Counted from the stretch's first letter, positions 39,122-51,146 are shown. The stretch: DNA of 64,000 bases from Pseudomonas fluorescens (GCF_902497875.1 NZ_CABVHY010000015.1:62001-126000), one strand, 5' to 3'. Translations and numbers: made by a program. Notes: a model not told the origin generated them from the sequence alone.

Positions 39122-39140
39122 AAATTGGTAATACCAATTT
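39122..39140. promoter_or_regulatory. LldR-type operator
   Basis: Perfect palindrome AAATTGGTAATACCAATTT (8-base arms, 3-base centre), 52 bases upstream of lldP and about 190 from the regulator gene. It fits the FadR-subfamily pattern TGGT-N3-ACCA and the LldR operators known from other gammaproteobacteria. Confidence 0.85.
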
Positions 39141-39331
39141 ACAATCGCTGTTGGCTAGGGTAAAAGCCTTATGAGGGTTGTGTCAATTTGTCACCCTACG
39201 ACTTTTGTCGAATGTCCGGCGCTAATGCCTTCTGATCGGGTCAATCGAACGTCGCCTGACAGGTGCTCGTGCAGCGCCAATAGGCCAGAATAGAGAGCCC
39301 GACGAGTAGTCGGGATCGCGGAGAATGAGTT

Positions 39332-40099
39332 ATGGGGTTTAATCAAATTCATCAGCGCCGTTTGTCCGACGATATTGTCGAGCGGCTCGAGGGGATGATT
39401 CTCGAGGGCACGCTGAAGGCTGGCGAGCGGTTGCCGGCTGAAAGAGCGCTGGCTGAGCAGTTCGGCGTGTCTCGTCCTTCATTGCGCGAGGCAATTCAGA
39501 AGCTGGCAGCCAAGGGGTTGCTGGTCAGTCGTCAGGGCGGCGGCAATTATGTGGTGGAATCCCTGGGCTCGACCTTCAGCGATCCGTTGCTTTATCTGTT
39601 GGAAAACAACCCCGAAGCGCAACGCGATCTACTGGAGTTTCGGCATACCCTCGAAGCGTCTTGTGCCTTTTACGCGGCATCGCGGGCGACCGAGGTCGAT
39701 CGCGAGCGGTTGACTGCCGCGTTCAACGAATTGCAGGACTGCTATACGCGGCCCGATGAGGTGAGCCGGCTGGAGGAGGGCGCGGCTGACGCGAAATTCC
39801 ACCTGGCGATTGCCGAAGCCAGTCATAACGCGGTGTTGCTGCACACCATTCGCGGTCTGTTCGATTTGCTCAAGCGCAACGTAGTGACCAACATCGGCGG
39901 CATGTACAAGCAGCGCACCGAAACCCGCGACATGCTGATCAGTCAGCACCGGGATTTGTATCAGGCGATTATCGAAGGGCGGGCGGAGCAGGCGCGGGAA
40001 GTCTCCAGCCGACATATTTTGTATGTGCAGGAGGTGCTGGAGGAAGTACGCCAGGAAGTGCAACGCATGGCTCGGGCGGAGCGGCGCAAGGGGATGTAG
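39332..40099 (+). CDS. lldR: GntR/FadR-family regulator of lactate genes
   Basis: 255-aa repressor: winged HTH (residues 9-75, LSDDIVERLEGMILEGTL and SRPSLREAIQKL) and a FCD ligand domain (about 95-230) with conserved Asp/His residues (AKFHLAIAEASHN). It is divergent from lldP and likely binds the operator at 39122, releasing it in the presence of lactate. ATG 39332 follows GGAGAATGAG. LldR is inferred from context; PdhR is a related alternative. Confidence 0.88.
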   Translation: MGFNQIHQRRLSDDIVERLEGMILEGTLKAGERLPAERALAEQFGVSRPSLREAIQKLAAKGLLVSRQGGGNYVVESLGSTFSDPLLYLLENNPEAQRDLLEFRHTLEASCAFYAASRATEVDRERLTAAFNELQDCYTRPDEVSRLEEGAADAKFHLAIAEASHNAVLLHTIRGLFDLLKRNVVTNIGGMYKQRTETRDMLISQHRDLYQAIIEGRAEQAREVSSRHILYVQEVLEEVRQEVQRMARAERRKGM

Positions 40100-40140
40100 T
40101 CGGCGGGAACGCAAAAAAGATCGTCCGAACGCGGCCCGAA

Positions 40141-40225
40141 CCTGCGGCAGCTCCTACGGGATTTGCGTACACACGATAAATCGGGTGGAACGCGGTCGGC
40201 GTAGGAGCTGCCGCAGGCTGCGATC
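40141..40225. repeat. REP-type inverted repeat pair
   Basis: CCTGCGGCAGCTCCTAC (40141-40157) and its complement in 40201-40225 belong to the same repeat family as 6155-6248. It lies between convergent lldR and smpB. Confidence 0.85.
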
Positions 40226-40257
40226 TTTTCGGTCGCGCCACGGGTCAGAGCGAAAGA

Positions 40258-40740
40258 CTAATCTTCCTTGCCCTTGTTACGCACCGCACGCTGCAGCTCG
40301 CGATTGGAATCGCGCTCGCGTTCGGTATCGCGCTTGTCGTATTCCTTCTTGCCCTTGCCCAGTGCGATCTCGCACTTGACCATGTGCTTGCTCCAATACC
40401 AGGACAGGCACACGCAGGCATAGCCTTTTTGCTGCACGGCAGCGGCCAGCTTTTCCAACTCGCGCCGGTTGAGCAGCAATTTCCGGGTGCGGGTCGGATC
40501 AGCGATGACGTGGGTGCTGGCGGTCATCAGGGGCGTAATGTGGCTGCCGAGCAGCCAGGCTTCGCCATCCTTGAGCAGTACGTAACTGTCAACCAGTTGT
40601 AGCTTGCTTGCCCGCAAACTTTTTACTTCCCAGCCGGCCAGGACCAGACCAGCTTCGAAACGGTGTTCGATGAAGTAATCGTGTCGCGCCTTTTTATTTT
40701 GCGCGATGGTCCCTGTTGGGTGTTTCTTTTGTTTAGCCAT
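40258..40740 (-). CDS. smpB: SsrA-binding protein SmpB
   Basis: 160-aa partner of tmRNA that carries it to stalled ribosomes. Opens with [20 protein letters not shown] and [11 protein letters not shown]; ends in a Lys/Arg-rich tail ([19 protein letters not shown]) that fits the ribosomal mRNA channel. Full length. Confidence 0.97.
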   Translation of the reverse strand: MAKQKKHPTGTIAQNKKARHDYFIEHRFEAGLVLAGWEVKSLRASKLQLVDSYVLLKDGEAWLLGSHITPLMTASTHVIADPTRTRKLLLNRRELEKLAAAVQQKGYACVCLSWYWSKHMVKCEIALGKGKKEYDKRDTERERDSNRELQRAVRNKGKED

Positions 40741-40858
40741 AGGGGCGGCATTATAGGGAGTTGCACGTCAGTCGGCTACGGTGAAGCTACATGCTTGAGC
40801 ACCTTGAGTGAATCCCGGACAATGCGCCCTCTTTTTTGATCGCTTGGGCGTGTTAACG

Positions 40859-42262
40859 ATGTCGACAGACAAGGTTTCTGTCCACGGCGGATGGGCTAGC
40901 CGCTGGGTCTTCATACTCGCTGCAACCGGTTCGGCCGTGGGCCTGGGTAGTATCTGGAAATTTCCCTACATGGTCGGCGTCTATGGCGGCGGCGCCTTCG
41001 TCCTGGTGTTTCTGGCCTGTATCGCGCTGATCGGCGTACCGGTAATGCTGGCCGAAACCCTGATTGGTCGACGCGCCCGGCAAAGCCCGGCTAACGCTCT
41101 GAAAGTGCTGGCGCTGGAGGCAGGGCATTCCGGCAAGTGGTCCTGGGGCGCTTTTGCCGGGATGATCACGGCGTTACTGATCCTGTCTTTTTATAGTGTG
41201 GTGGGTGGCTGGTCGCTGGATTACATCATCGATATGGGCCGTGGTGACTTCCAGGGCGCGACGGCCGATCAGGTGGGGGCATATTTCGGTGGAGTGATTG
41301 CCGACCCTTGGCGCCTGACACTTTGGCATACGATTTTCATGCTGCTTTCGGCAGTGGTGATTGCCCGGGGCGTGGTCGCCGGGCTGGAACGCAGCTTGCG
41401 GATCATGATGCCGCTGCTCTTTGTGATGCTGGTGATCCTGTTGGGCTACAGCCTGACCACCGGGCATTTCATGGAAGGTGTGCATTTCATGTTCGACTTC
41501 AATCCGGACAAGCTGCTCGACGGCTTGTTGCCTGCCATGGGCCACGCGTTTTTCTCGCTGAGCGTGGGCGTTGGCTCGATCATGATCTACGGCGCTTATA
41601 TGCCGAAGAGCTCGTCGATTTCCGGGACTATTGTCGGCGTGGCGCTGCTGGATACCTTTGTCTCGCTGCTGGCGGGGCTGGCCTTGTTTCCGATTGTGTT
41701 TGCGGCAGGCCTGAACCCGAGCGAAGGGCCGGGGCTGATGTTTGTCAGTTTGCCATTCGCCTTTGGCAACGTGGCGTTCGGACAATTGATGGGCGTTATT
41801 TTCTTCATCCTGGTGGCCATCGCGGCCTGGAGTTCGGCGATTTCGCTGCTGGAACCGATGGTGGCGTATCTGGTGGAGCGGACTAAAGTCCGCCGCGGCT
41901 GGGTGACCTTCTGGCTGGCCTTTATCTGTTGGTTTGTAGGTATGGGGACGGTTTTCTCGTTCAATATCTGGCAGCAAGCCAAGTTTTTCGTGAACGATGA
42001 TGCCGGTTTCCATCTCTATCAATGGGGTGCGGCAAGCGGCCTGGACTTCTTTGGGGTGATCGATTTCTTCACCTCGCGAATCATGTTGCCTCTCGGTGGT
42101 TTGTGTTTCGTGGTATTTGCCGGGTGGGTGATGGGTCGTGAGTCTGTCCGTGATGAGCTGTCGATCCGCAGTCCGCTGCTGTTCGCACTGACCTTGTTCT
42201 TGATGCGCTATGTGGCGCCAATCGGCATTCTTGTAGTGTTTGCCGCCCAGCTGTGGAAGTGA
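40859..42262 (+). CDS. Sodium-dependent transporter (NSS family)
   Basis: 467-aa inner-membrane transporter with about 12 hydrophobic segments. It begins GGWASRWVFILAATGSAVGL and has the family's GSIWKFPYMVGVYGGGAF in helix 1, which contains the unwound sodium-binding stretch. Relatives of LeuT and MhsT carry amino acids; the substrate is unknown here. ATG 40859 is preferred; a GTG at 40808 is in frame but adds a non-family extension. Confidence 0.9.
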   Translation: MSTDKVSVHGGWASRWVFILAATGSAVGLGSIWKFPYMVGVYGGGAFVLVFLACIALIGVPVMLAETLIGRRARQSPANALKVLALEAGHSGKWSWGAFAGMITALLILSFYSVVGGWSLDYIIDMGRGDFQGATADQVGAYFGGVIADPWRLTLWHTIFMLLSAVVIARGVVAGLERSLRIMMPLLFVMLVILLGYSLTTGHFMEGVHFMFDFNPDKLLDGLLPAMGHAFFSLSVGVGSIMIYGAYMPKSSSISGTIVGVALLDTFVSLLAGLALFPIVFAAGLNPSEGPGLMFVSLPFAFGNVAFGQLMGVIFFILVAIAAWSSAISLLEPMVAYLVERTKVRRGWVTFWLAFICWFVGMGTVFSFNIWQQAKFFVNDDAGFHLYQWGAASGLDFFGVIDFFTSRIMLPLGGLCFVVFAGWVMGRESVRDELSIRSPLLFALTLFLMRYVAPIGILVVFAAQLWK

Positions 42263-42269
42263 CGCTGAC

Positions 42270-42704
42270 ATGACGACACATATTCAACGTTCGGCCCTGC
42301 TGCCTTATCCGGCGCAAGCCCTCTATGACATGGTCAATGATGTGGCGCGTTACCCGGAATTCTTGCCTTGGTGTTCTTCTGCGCAAGTGCTGGAGGCCAG
42401 TGATGAACATATGCGCGCCAGCCTGGCTGTCGCTAAAGGCGGGTTCAGCCAGCATTTCGTCACGAGCAACATCTTGGTCCCGGGCCATTCAATTGAAATG
42501 AACCTGGAAGAAGGTCCGTTCAACCAGTTGCACGGTGTCTGGGTGTTCAAGCCGTTGGGCGAGAAGGCCTGCAAGATCAGTCTGGATTTGGCCTTTGACT
42601 ACGCAGGCCCGATTGTCCGGGCAACCCTGGGGCCGCTGTTCAATCAGGCAGCCAATACCCTGGTCGATGCTTTCTGCCAGCGCGCCAAGCAGCTGCATGG
42701 TTGA
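42270..42704 (+). CDS. ratA: RatA/COQ10-like START-domain protein
   Basis: 144-aa cytoplasmic protein of the START/COQ10 family, starting TTHIQRSALLPYPAQALYD and containing YPEFLPWC. Related proteins bind ubiquinone; E. coli RatA was reported as a ribosome-association toxin. Its stop overlaps the rnfH start, as is usual for this pair. ATG 42270 is chosen over an upstream GTG in the transporter gene. Confidence 0.9.
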   Translation: MTTHIQRSALLPYPAQALYDMVNDVARYPEFLPWCSSAQVLEASDEHMRASLAVAKGGFSQHFVTSNILVPGHSIEMNLEEGPFNQLHGVWVFKPLGEKACKISLDLAFDYAGPIVRATLGPLFNQAANTLVDAFCQRAKQLHG

Positions 42705-43008
42705 GTCATTGATTGAGGTCGAGGTGGTGTATGCCGCTGTCGACCGTCAGGTTCTGCTCAAGGTGGCTGTCCCGGCCGGGACTACTTTGCGTGCGGCCTT
42801 GTTGCGCTCGGGGGTGGGCGCAGAGTTTCCCGAGCTGGATCTGGCGAACTGTCCGCTGGGGATTTTTGGCAAAGTGGTCGTTGATCCGGACAGTCGTGCG
42901 GTGCAGACAGGTGATCGAATCGAAATTTATCGTCCGCTGCTGGCTGATCCGAAAGAAGTTCGCCGGTTGCGTGCGGCCAAGGCTGCGCAAGCAAAAGCAC
43001 GAGAGTAA
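42697..43008 (+). CDS. rnfH: RnfH family protein
   Basis: 103-aa ubiquitin-fold-like RnfH protein: IEVEVVYAAVDRQVLLKVAV, GIFGKVVVDPDS and DRIEIYRPLLADPKEVRRLR are hallmarks. ATG 42697 overlaps the ratA end by eight bases. Function uncertain. A bidirectional terminator follows. Confidence 0.93.
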   Translation: MVESLIEVEVVYAAVDRQVLLKVAVPAGTTLRAALLRSGVGAEFPELDLANCPLGIFGKVVVDPDSRAVQTGDRIEIYRPLLADPKEVRRLRAAKAAQAKARE

Positions 43009-43029
43009 TAGCCTTGATCAAACCGCAGG

Positions 43030-43063
43030 CAACAAAAAGCCCGGCATGCCGGGCTTTTTGTTG
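43030..43063. terminator. Bidirectional terminator between rnfH and bamE
   Basis: Perfect palindrome over 34 bases centred on GCATGC, with AAAAAGCCCGGC on the left and its complement on the right, so it has an A-run and a T-run for both directions. Confidence 0.95.
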
Positions 43064-43072
43064 TGTTGCGAA

Positions 43073-43600
43073 TTATTGCGGCGAGGTGTCCAGTGCTTCT
43101 GGCGTCGGGACCGGAACGGTTTCTACACCGTCTACGTCCTTCTGGATCTGATCCAGTAGCGAGCCTGGCTTGACCGGTTTCTCTGGTTTTGGCTGTTCGA
43201 CGTTTTCCGCTGGGGCGGTCACCGTCGTGCCAGTGTCTTTGCCCAGGATGGCTTCGTCACGGCTTACACCGGGCATGAAGTCACCTGAGAGGCTGACGAG
43301 TTGGTCGTTGGGATTGAAGATAACGCTGATGCGTTCCTGTTGGCGTTCACCGCCTCCAGGCTGCAGGCTATACAGGTAATCCCAGCGATCGGCATGGAAT
43401 GTGTCGGTCAGCAGAGGGTTGCCCATGATAAACCGTACTTGCCGACGGGTCATTCCCGGGCGTAACTGGTCTATCATGTCCTGCGTGACGACATTGCCCT
43501 GCTGGATGTCGATTTTGTAAACCCCGGGGAATGAACAACCGGCGAGTGCGAGCAGTCCCACAAGGGTGAAACTGGTTAGCAGGAGCTTGGTGTTTTGCAT
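43073..43600 (-). CDS. bamE: Outer membrane assembly lipoprotein BamE (OmlA)
   Basis: 175-aa lipoprotein: signal peptide with lipobox LLALAGC (Cys22), then the SmpA/OmlA domain with [19 protein letters not shown]. Part of the BAM complex that inserts beta-barrel proteins. The C-terminal 60 residues are a Pro/Glu-rich tail longer than in E. coli. Divergent from fur, the usual Pseudomonas arrangement. Confidence 0.93.
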   Translation of the reverse strand: MQNTKLLLTSFTLVGLLALAGCSFPGVYKIDIQQGNVVTQDMIDQLRPGMTRRQVRFIMGNPLLTDTFHADRWDYLYSLQPGGGERQQERISVIFNPNDQLVSLSGDFMPGVSRDEAILGKDTGTTVTAPAENVEQPKPEKPVKPGSLLDQIQKDVDGVETVPVPTPEALDTSPQ

Positions 43601-43698
43601 CGGTGGGCGACTTCCACTATCTTGGCTGGGACAACGTAAACCCCGATCATACCCGCATTAAGAGAAGCTGCGAAGCAGCATCCGCGAGAAAGCTGACC

Positions 43699-44103
43699 AT
43701 GGTTGAAAATAGCGAACTACGTAAAGCAGGCCTGAAAGTGACCCTGCCACGGGTCAAAATTCTACAAATGCTCGATTCCGCCGAGCAGCGACACATGAGT
43801 GCCGAAGATGTTTATAAGGCATTGATGGAAGCTGGCGAGGATGTTGGTCTGGCCACGGTTTACCGTGTCCTGACTCAGTTTGAAGCCGCTGGGCTGGTGG
43901 TTCGCCATAATTTTGATGGCGGTCACGCGGTATTTGAACTGGATGACGGCAAGCACCACGACCATATGGTTAACGTGGAAACCAGTGAAGTGATCGAGTT
44001 CTTCGACGAAGAAATCGAGAAGCTGCAGAAGGCGATCGTCGAGAAGCATGGCTTCGAGATGGTCGACCACAATCTGGTGCTGTACGTGCGCAAGAAAAAG
44101 TAA
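43699..44103 (+). CDS. fur: Ferric uptake regulator Fur
   Basis: 134-aa iron-sensing repressor: winged HTH (residues 10-80) and a metal-binding dimerisation part with KHHDHM (about 86-91) and EKHGFEMVDHNL. No cysteine is present, so the zinc-cysteine site of E. coli Fur is lacking. Start ATG 43699 gives the usual MVENSELRKAGLK; the open frame extends upstream to 43603 but that part is untranslated leader. Confidence 0.97.
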   Translation: MVENSELRKAGLKVTLPRVKILQMLDSAEQRHMSAEDVYKALMEAGEDVGLATVYRVLTQFEAAGLVVRHNFDGGHAVFELDDGKHHDHMVNVETSEVIEFFDEEIEKLQKAIVEKHGFEMVDHNLVLYVRKKK

Positions 44104-44160
44104 GCAAACCGCAATACGATCGAAGGCGACCCCAGGGTCGCCTTCGTGCTTTCTGCCATC

Positions 44161-45834
44161 CTAGATTTTGGTCGTGACAACCATCTTTTTTGCGTGCGCC
44201 AAGGACTCTTTGGTCAGATCGATGCCGCCCAGCATGCGCGCCACTTCCTCGATCCGTTCGGTCTTGCCCAGTTTGGATACCGCCGTGTGGGTGGCATCGT
44301 TGCCGCGTACCTTGTGCACGAACAGGTGTTGATGGCCCTGGGCGGCTACCTGTGGCAAGTGGGTGACGGTCAGCACCTGCCCGCGCTCGCCCAGCCGGCG
44401 CAGCAATTGACCGACGATCTCCGCAGTCGGTCCGCCGATACCGACGTCCACTTCGTCGAACACCAGCGTTGGCACGCGCGAGGTTTGCGCGGTGATCACC
44501 TGGATGGCCAGGCTGATCCGCGAGAGCTCGCCACCGGACGCCACTTTGGCCAGCGCCTTCAGCGGTTGCCCGGGGTTGGCGCTGACCAGCAGCTCGACTT
44601 GCTCCAGGCCATTGGGCAGCAGCTCATTGCTGGTGTTGGGGCGCAGCTCGATGGTGAAACGTCCGCCGGGCATGCCCAGACGCTGGATTTCTATTTCAAC
44701 GGCACAGGCCAGGCTGCCAGCCGCTTGTTGGCGCAAGTCGCTCAGCTCCCTGGCTTTCTCCTGGTAATGCCGGGCATAGGACGCCAGCTCGTCGGCCAGT
44801 CGCTCAATGGATTCGTCACTGGCGTTCAGCGTTTCGATCTCGTCCAGCAGCCTTTGCTGCATATCAACGACTTCGATGGGCTGGATGCGATGTTTGCGGG
44901 CCAGGGTGTAGATCGCATCGAGGCGTTCTTCCAGGTACTGAAGGCGAGCGGGGTCGGCGTCAAAGTTGTCGAGGAAGCGGTTAAGCTCGCCCATGGCTTC
45001 TTCAACCTGAATCTGCGCGCTGGTCAGCAGATCGGTGGCTTCGCCCAGGGCGCCTACCGAATTGTTCACGCTCGACAGGCGATTGAGGCTGACTGTCAGT
45101 GCATTGAGCACATTCCCTGAATCACTTTCACTGCATTGTTCGACCACCTGCCGACAAATTCCCAGCAGGGTTTCGGCATTGGTCAGGTTCTTGTGTTCTT
45201 GTTCCAGCTGCTCCAGCTCATTCTCGCCAAGGCCGAGGTTTTCCAGCTCTTCGAGTTGGTAGCTGAGCAGTTGATGGCGGGCACGTTGTTCATCGCCGGA
45301 ATTGGAGAGTCGCTCCAGCTCCTGGCGGGTCTGGCGCCAGCGCTGGGCGGCGAGTTGCACCTGGCGGGCCAGGTCCGTGGCGCCGGCGTACTCATCGAGC
45401 AGGCGACGATGGGTGTCGGTTTTCAGCAGGGACTGGTGCTCATGCTGGCTATGAATATCAATCAGCAGTTCACCGAGGGCTTTCAGGTCGCCGAGCGGGC
45501 AGGGGCTGCCATTGATATAGCCGCGTGAGCGCCCTTCGGCGGTGATCACCCGGCGCAGGATGCACGGGCCGTCGTTGTCGAGGTCGCGCTCGGCGAGCCA
45601 GGCGCTGGCTTCCGGAATGTCCACCAGGTCGAAGGTGGCCAGGATATCGGCCTTGTCTGCGCCCGGGCGAACCACGCCGCTGTCGGCGCGATCGCCGAGG
45701 GTCAGGCCCAGAGCGTCGAGCATGATCGACTTGCCGGCGCCGGTTTCGCCTGTGATTACGCTCATCCCGCGATCCAGTTCCAGATCGAGATGTTCAACGA
45801 TGGCGTAGTTATGTACAGACAGGTGCACCAGCAT
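44161..45834 (-). CDS. recN: DNA repair protein RecN
   Basis: 557-aa SMC-like ATPase acting in double-strand break repair. Walker A is GETGAGKS near residue 30, followed by a long coiled-coil arm, and the C-terminal ABC signature/Walker B is LSRISLAIQ then LVFDEVDVGIGG. ATG 45834 with GGGAG upstream is preferred over an upstream in-frame start at 45951. A LexA box overlaps the promoter. Confidence 0.96.
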   Translation of the reverse strand: MLVHLSVHNYAIVEHLDLELDRGMSVITGETGAGKSIMLDALGLTLGDRADSGVVRPGADKADILATFDLVDIPEASAWLAERDLDNDGPCILRRVITAEGRSRGYINGSPCPLGDLKALGELLIDIHSQHEHQSLLKTDTHRRLLDEYAGATDLARQVQLAAQRWRQTRQELERLSNSGDEQRARHQLLSYQLEELENLGLGENELEQLEQEHKNLTNAETLLGICRQVVEQCSESDSGNVLNALTVSLNRLSSVNNSVGALGEATDLLTSAQIQVEEAMGELNRFLDNFDADPARLQYLEERLDAIYTLARKHRIQPIEVVDMQQRLLDEIETLNASDESIERLADELASYARHYQEKARELSDLRQQAAGSLACAVEIEIQRLGMPGGRFTIELRPNTSNELLPNGLEQVELLVSANPGQPLKALAKVASGGELSRISLAIQVITAQTSRVPTLVFDEVDVGIGGPTAEIVGQLLRRLGERGQVLTVTHLPQVAAQGHQHLFVHKVRGNDATHTAVSKLGKTERIEEVARMLGGIDLTKESLAHAKKMVVTTKI

Positions 45835-45858
45835 AGAGGCCGCTCCCAGGCGATAGGT

Positions 45859-45874
45859 CTGGTTATTTATACAG
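45859..45874 (-). promoter_or_regulatory. LexA box of recN
   Basis: On the minus strand CTGTATAAATAACCAG, one base from the CTGT-N8-ACAG consensus, 25 bases upstream of the recN start. recN is an SOS gene in most bacteria. Confidence 0.85.
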
Positions 45875-46002
45875 TGTTTTGTTTCTCGCTGACAATGCCT
45901 TCCCTTAGCTCGATTTGCTTGGATAACGAAATTTTTTAGCGCGATTCGCAATGCCCATGTCGAAGCATTACGAAGGGTCAGGAGCGCTTGCCGCGCTGTC
46001 AG

Positions 46003-46033
46003 CCCTTGAACCTGAAAATTGCGACCCCATATA
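46003..46033 (+). promoter_or_regulatory. Sigma-32 heat-shock promoter of grpE-dnaK-dnaJ
   Basis: CCCTTGAA at 46003-46010 and CCCCATATA at 46025-46033 with a 14-base spacer match the sigma-32 consensus (CTTGAA, CCCCATNT). It lies 53 bases upstream of grpE. Confidence 0.9.
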
Positions 46034-46085
46034 CCGGGGCAGAAGCGCGAGTTGAGCTCGCGGACGAAATTGAAAGGAGAAATCT

Positions 46086-46652
46086 ATGGCTGACGAACAG
46101 ACGCTGGATACGCAAAACCTCGACGCCGATCAGGCTCCCCAGGATTCGGGTGATGACCTGGTGGCTCGTGTGCAACTGCTCGAAGAGCAACTGGCTGGCG
46201 CCCATGATCAGGCTTTGCGTGTTGCTGCCGATCTGCAGAACGTCCGCCGTCGTGCCGAGCAGGACGTGGAGAAAGCCCACAAGTTCGCGCTGGAAAAATT
46301 TGCCGGCGATCTGCTGCCGATTATCGACAGCCTCGAGCGTGGCCTGGAGCTGTCCAGCCCCGACGACGAAAGCATTCGCCCGATGCGCGAAGGGATCGAG
46401 CTGACCCTGAAAATGTTCCAGGACACCCTCAAGCGTTATCAGCTGGAAGCGATCGATCCCGAAGGTGAACCCTTCAATGCTGCAAAACATCAGGCGATGG
46501 CCATGCAGGAAAGCGCCGACGTCGAGCCCAACAGCGTGCTCAAGGTGTTTCAAAAGGGTTATCAGCTCAATGGTCGCTTGCTGCGTCCGGCCATGGTTGT
46601 GGTCAGCAAGGCACCTGCGGCGGTTTCACCTTCGATTGATGAGCAGGCTTGA
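46086..46652 (+). CDS. grpE: Nucleotide exchange factor GrpE
   Basis: 188-aa cochaperone that releases ADP from DnaK. Acidic N-terminus, long coiled-coil ([20 protein letters not shown]), then the beta-domain ending in [28 protein letters not shown] precedes ATG 46086. First gene of the heat-shock cluster. Confidence 0.97.
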   Translation: MADEQTLDTQNLDADQAPQDSGDDLVARVQLLEEQLAGAHDQALRVAADLQNVRRRAEQDVEKAHKFALEKFAGDLLPIIDSLERGLELSSPDDESIRPMREGIELTLKMFQDTLKRYQLEAIDPEGEPFNAAKHQAMAMQESADVEPNSVLKVFQKGYQLNGRLLRPAMVVVSKAPAAVSPSIDEQA

Positions 46653-46754
46653 AATTAGCAGCAAGACCCCCATTTAGAAGTCAAGCGTTTAAGTGCTACC
46701 GCAGTTAGCCACCACTGCTGCGGCAACCAAATCCAAAGTTTAGGGAGAGTTAAC

Positions 46755-48671
46755 ATGGGCAAAATTATCGGTATCGACCTGGGGACCACCAACTCCTGCG
46801 TCTCCGTGCTTGAAAACGGTAAATCCAAAGTTATTGAAAACGCCGAAGGCGCGCGCACCACGCCGTCGATCGTTGCGTATGCCAATGACGGTGAAATCCT
46901 GGTGGGCCAATCGGCCAAGCGTCAGGCTGTGACCAATCCGCACAACACCCTGTATGCGGTCAAGCGTTTGATCGGTCGCCGTTTCGACGAAGAAGTCGTG
47001 CAGAAAGATATCCAGATGGTCCCTTACAAGATCGTCAAGAATGACAACGGTGACGCCTGGGTCGAAGTCAACGGCCAGAAAATGTCGCCTCCGCAGATTT
47101 CGGCTGAAATCCTGAAGAAAATGAAGAAGACCGCCGAAGACTACCTCGGTGAGACTGTGACCGAAGCGGTGATCACCGTTCCGGCCTACTTCAACGACAG
47201 CCAGCGTCAAGCCACCAAAGATGCCGGTCGCATCGCCGGTCTGGACGTAAAACGTATCATCAACGAACCGACTGCGGCCGCTCTGGCTTACGGTATGGAC
47301 AAGGCCAAGGGCGATCACACCGTGATCGTTTATGACCTGGGTGGCGGTACTTTCGACGTTTCCGTGATCGAAATCGCGGAAGTCGATGGCGAGCACCAGT
47401 TCGAAGTGTTGTCCACCAACGGTGACACCTTCCTCGGCGGTGAAGACTTTGACATTCGTCTGATCGACTACCTCGTTGACGAGTTCAAGAAAGAAAGCGG
47501 CATGAACCTCAAGGGTGACCCGCTGGCAATGCAGCGCCTGAAAGAAGCCGCTGAAAAAGCCAAGATCGAGCTGTCTTCGAGCCTGCAGACCGACGTCAAC
47601 CTGCCGTACATCACTGCAGATGCGACCGGTCCAAAGCACTTGAACGTGAAAATCTCCCGCGCCAAGCTCGAAGCGCTGGTTGAAGACCTGGTTCAGCGCA
47701 CTATCGAACCTTGCCGCATTGCGCTCAAGGATTCCGGTATCGACGTTGGCGCGATCAACGACGTGATCCTGGTCGGCGGTCAGACCCGTATGCCACTGGT
47801 TCAGAAGCTGGTGACCGAGTTCTTCGGTAAAGAAGCGCGTAAAGACGTCAACCCGGACGAAGCTGTAGCCATGGGTGCTGCTATCCAGGGCGCGGTATTG
47901 GCCGGTGATGTGAAAGACGTTCTGCTGCTCGACGTCAGCCCGCTGACTCTGGGTATCGAAACCATGGGCGGCGTGATGACTGCGCTGATCGAGAAAAACA
48001 CCACGATTCCTACCAAGAAATCCCAGGTGTTCTCGACTGCCGATGACAACCAGGGCGCAGTGACCATTCACGTGCTGCAAGGCGAGCGTAAGCAAGCCGC
48101 GCAGAACAAGTCCCTGGGCAAGTTCGACCTGGCCGAGATTCCACCGGCTCCACGTGGCGTGCCGCAAATCGAAGTGACCTTCGACATCGATGCCAACGGC
48201 ATCCTGCACGTAGGCGCCAAAGACAAGGCCACCGGCAAGACTCAGTCGATCGTGATCAAGGCCAACTCCGGTCTGTCCGAGGAAGAAATTCAGCAGATGA
48301 TTCGTGATGCTGAAGTCAACGCCGACGAAGATCGCAAGTTCGAAGAGCTGGCCAGTGCCCGCAACCAGGGCGACGCGCTGGTTCACTCGACTCGCAAAAT
48401 GATCGCGGACGCTGGCGACAAAGTGACCGCGGAAGAGAAAACTTCGATCGAGGCGGCTCTGGTTGCCCTTGAAGCTGCTGTCAAAGGCGACGACAAGGCG
48501 CAGATCGAAGCCAAGGTTGAAGAGCTGTCCAAGCTGTCGGCTCCGATTGCTCAGAAAATGTACGCCGAGCAAGCCAACCCTGCAGACGCGGCGGCCCAGC
48601 CAGCAGACTCGGCTGAAAAAGCTGACGACGTTGTCGATGCCGAGTTCGAAGAAGTCAAAGACCACAAGTAA
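46755..48671 (+). CDS. dnaK: Chaperone DnaK (Hsp70)
   Basis: 638 aa. ATPase domain begins [20 protein letters not shown] and carries [12 protein letters not shown]; linker [15 protein letters not shown]; substrate-binding domain and a C-terminal EEV-type end ([13 protein letters not shown]). Folds proteins with DnaJ and GrpE. A 641-codon open frame on the opposite strand is a codon-bias shadow. Confidence 0.99.
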   Translation: MGKIIGIDLGTTNSCVSVLENGKSKVIENAEGARTTPSIVAYANDGEILVGQSAKRQAVTNPHNTLYAVKRLIGRRFDEEVVQKDIQMVPYKIVKNDNGDAWVEVNGQKMSPPQISAEILKKMKKTAEDYLGETVTEAVITVPAYFNDSQRQATKDAGRIAGLDVKRIINEPTAAALAYGMDKAKGDHTVIVYDLGGGTFDVSVIEIAEVDGEHQFEVLSTNGDTFLGGEDFDIRLIDYLVDEFKKESGMNLKGDPLAMQRLKEAAEKAKIELSSSLQTDVNLPYITADATGPKHLNVKISRAKLEALVEDLVQRTIEPCRIALKDSGIDVGAINDVILVGGQTRMPLVQKLVTEFFGKEARKDVNPDEAVAMGAAIQGAVLAGDVKDVLLLDVSPLTLGIETMGGVMTALIEKNTTIPTKKSQVFSTADDNQGAVTIHVLQGERKQAAQNKSLGKFDLAEIPPAPRGVPQIEVTFDIDANGILHVGAKDKATGKTQSIVIKANSGLSEEEIQQMIRDAEVNADEDRKFEELASARNQGDALVHSTRKMIADAGDKVTAEEKTSIEAALVALEAAVKGDDKAQIEAKVEELSKLSAPIAQKMYAEQANPADAAAQPADSAEKADDVVDAEFEEVKDHK

Positions 48672-48995
48672 GTTAGCTTGTTGGTCGGCCGGTTGACTGC
48701 GATTAAGCGGTGACTGGTAGGATGTCGCCGCGCGGGAGCTTGCTCCCGCGTTGGCGCGTCTGGAGTAAGCGAATTTTTACAGCACGCGACAACGCTCGGG
48801 TGCTGGCGGTACGGTCGGGGATGCTCCTGCTTTCCGGTCGATAGTTATCGCACCCGCTGGCCAGTTTTCTGGCTGCAAATCAAAGACCAGGATCGTTGAA
48901 TTGACGTGAGTTGGGTCCGGGCCTGTATTGGGGCTCAACGAGTTTGGCGAGGCTCAGGAGGGGTTTGCCGAACGTCCTTAAGAGTGCAAAGACTT
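48672..48995. other. dnaK-dnaJ intergenic region with inverted repeat
   Basis: 324 bases with no gene. Contains CGCGGGAGC-TT-GCTCCCGCG (48731-48750), a nine-base perfect inverted repeat of a type common between Pseudomonas genes, which may lower transcription into dnaJ. Confidence 0.7.
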
Positions 48996-50934
<1,939 letters not shown>

Positions 50935-50943
50935 GATGCATCG

Positions 50944-50980
50944 AAAACAGGGTTCGGGTCAGTGCTTGAGCCCTGTTTTA
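50944..50980 (+). terminator. Terminator of dapB
   Basis: AAAACAGGG and CCCTGTTTT pair around an 18-base loop directly after the dapB stop. Short T-run. Confidence 0.8.
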
Positions 50981-51108
50981 TCCCGCTAAGCGATGTTCTG
51001 TCGCATTCCTCTGCCTTTTAGGCTCATTAGCGGTAGACCAAAAAAGCCTTTTTCTGTAAGCTACAGCTTTAGTGTGTCCACTAAAAGCGCGCAGATAATT
51101 CGACGAAG

Positions 51109-51146
51109 AAGCGGGGTGACGTGTCTATACGTCATTCCGCTTTTTT
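51109..51146 (+). terminator. Intrinsic terminator in the carA leader (possible attenuator)
   Basis: AAGCGGGGTGACGT pairs with ACGTCATTCCGCTT (two G-U pairs) around GTCTAT and is followed by TTTTTT. It lies 46 bases before the carA start and after the dapB terminator, so transcripts begun in between would meet it first. Position suggests attenuation of carAB in response to pyrimidines or arginine. Confidence 0.8.

Noticed and set aside
46740..48665. 641-codon open frame opposite dnaK
   Set aside because: Almost exact antisense of dnaK; the open frame follows from GC-rich codon bias and has no ribosome binding site or domain.
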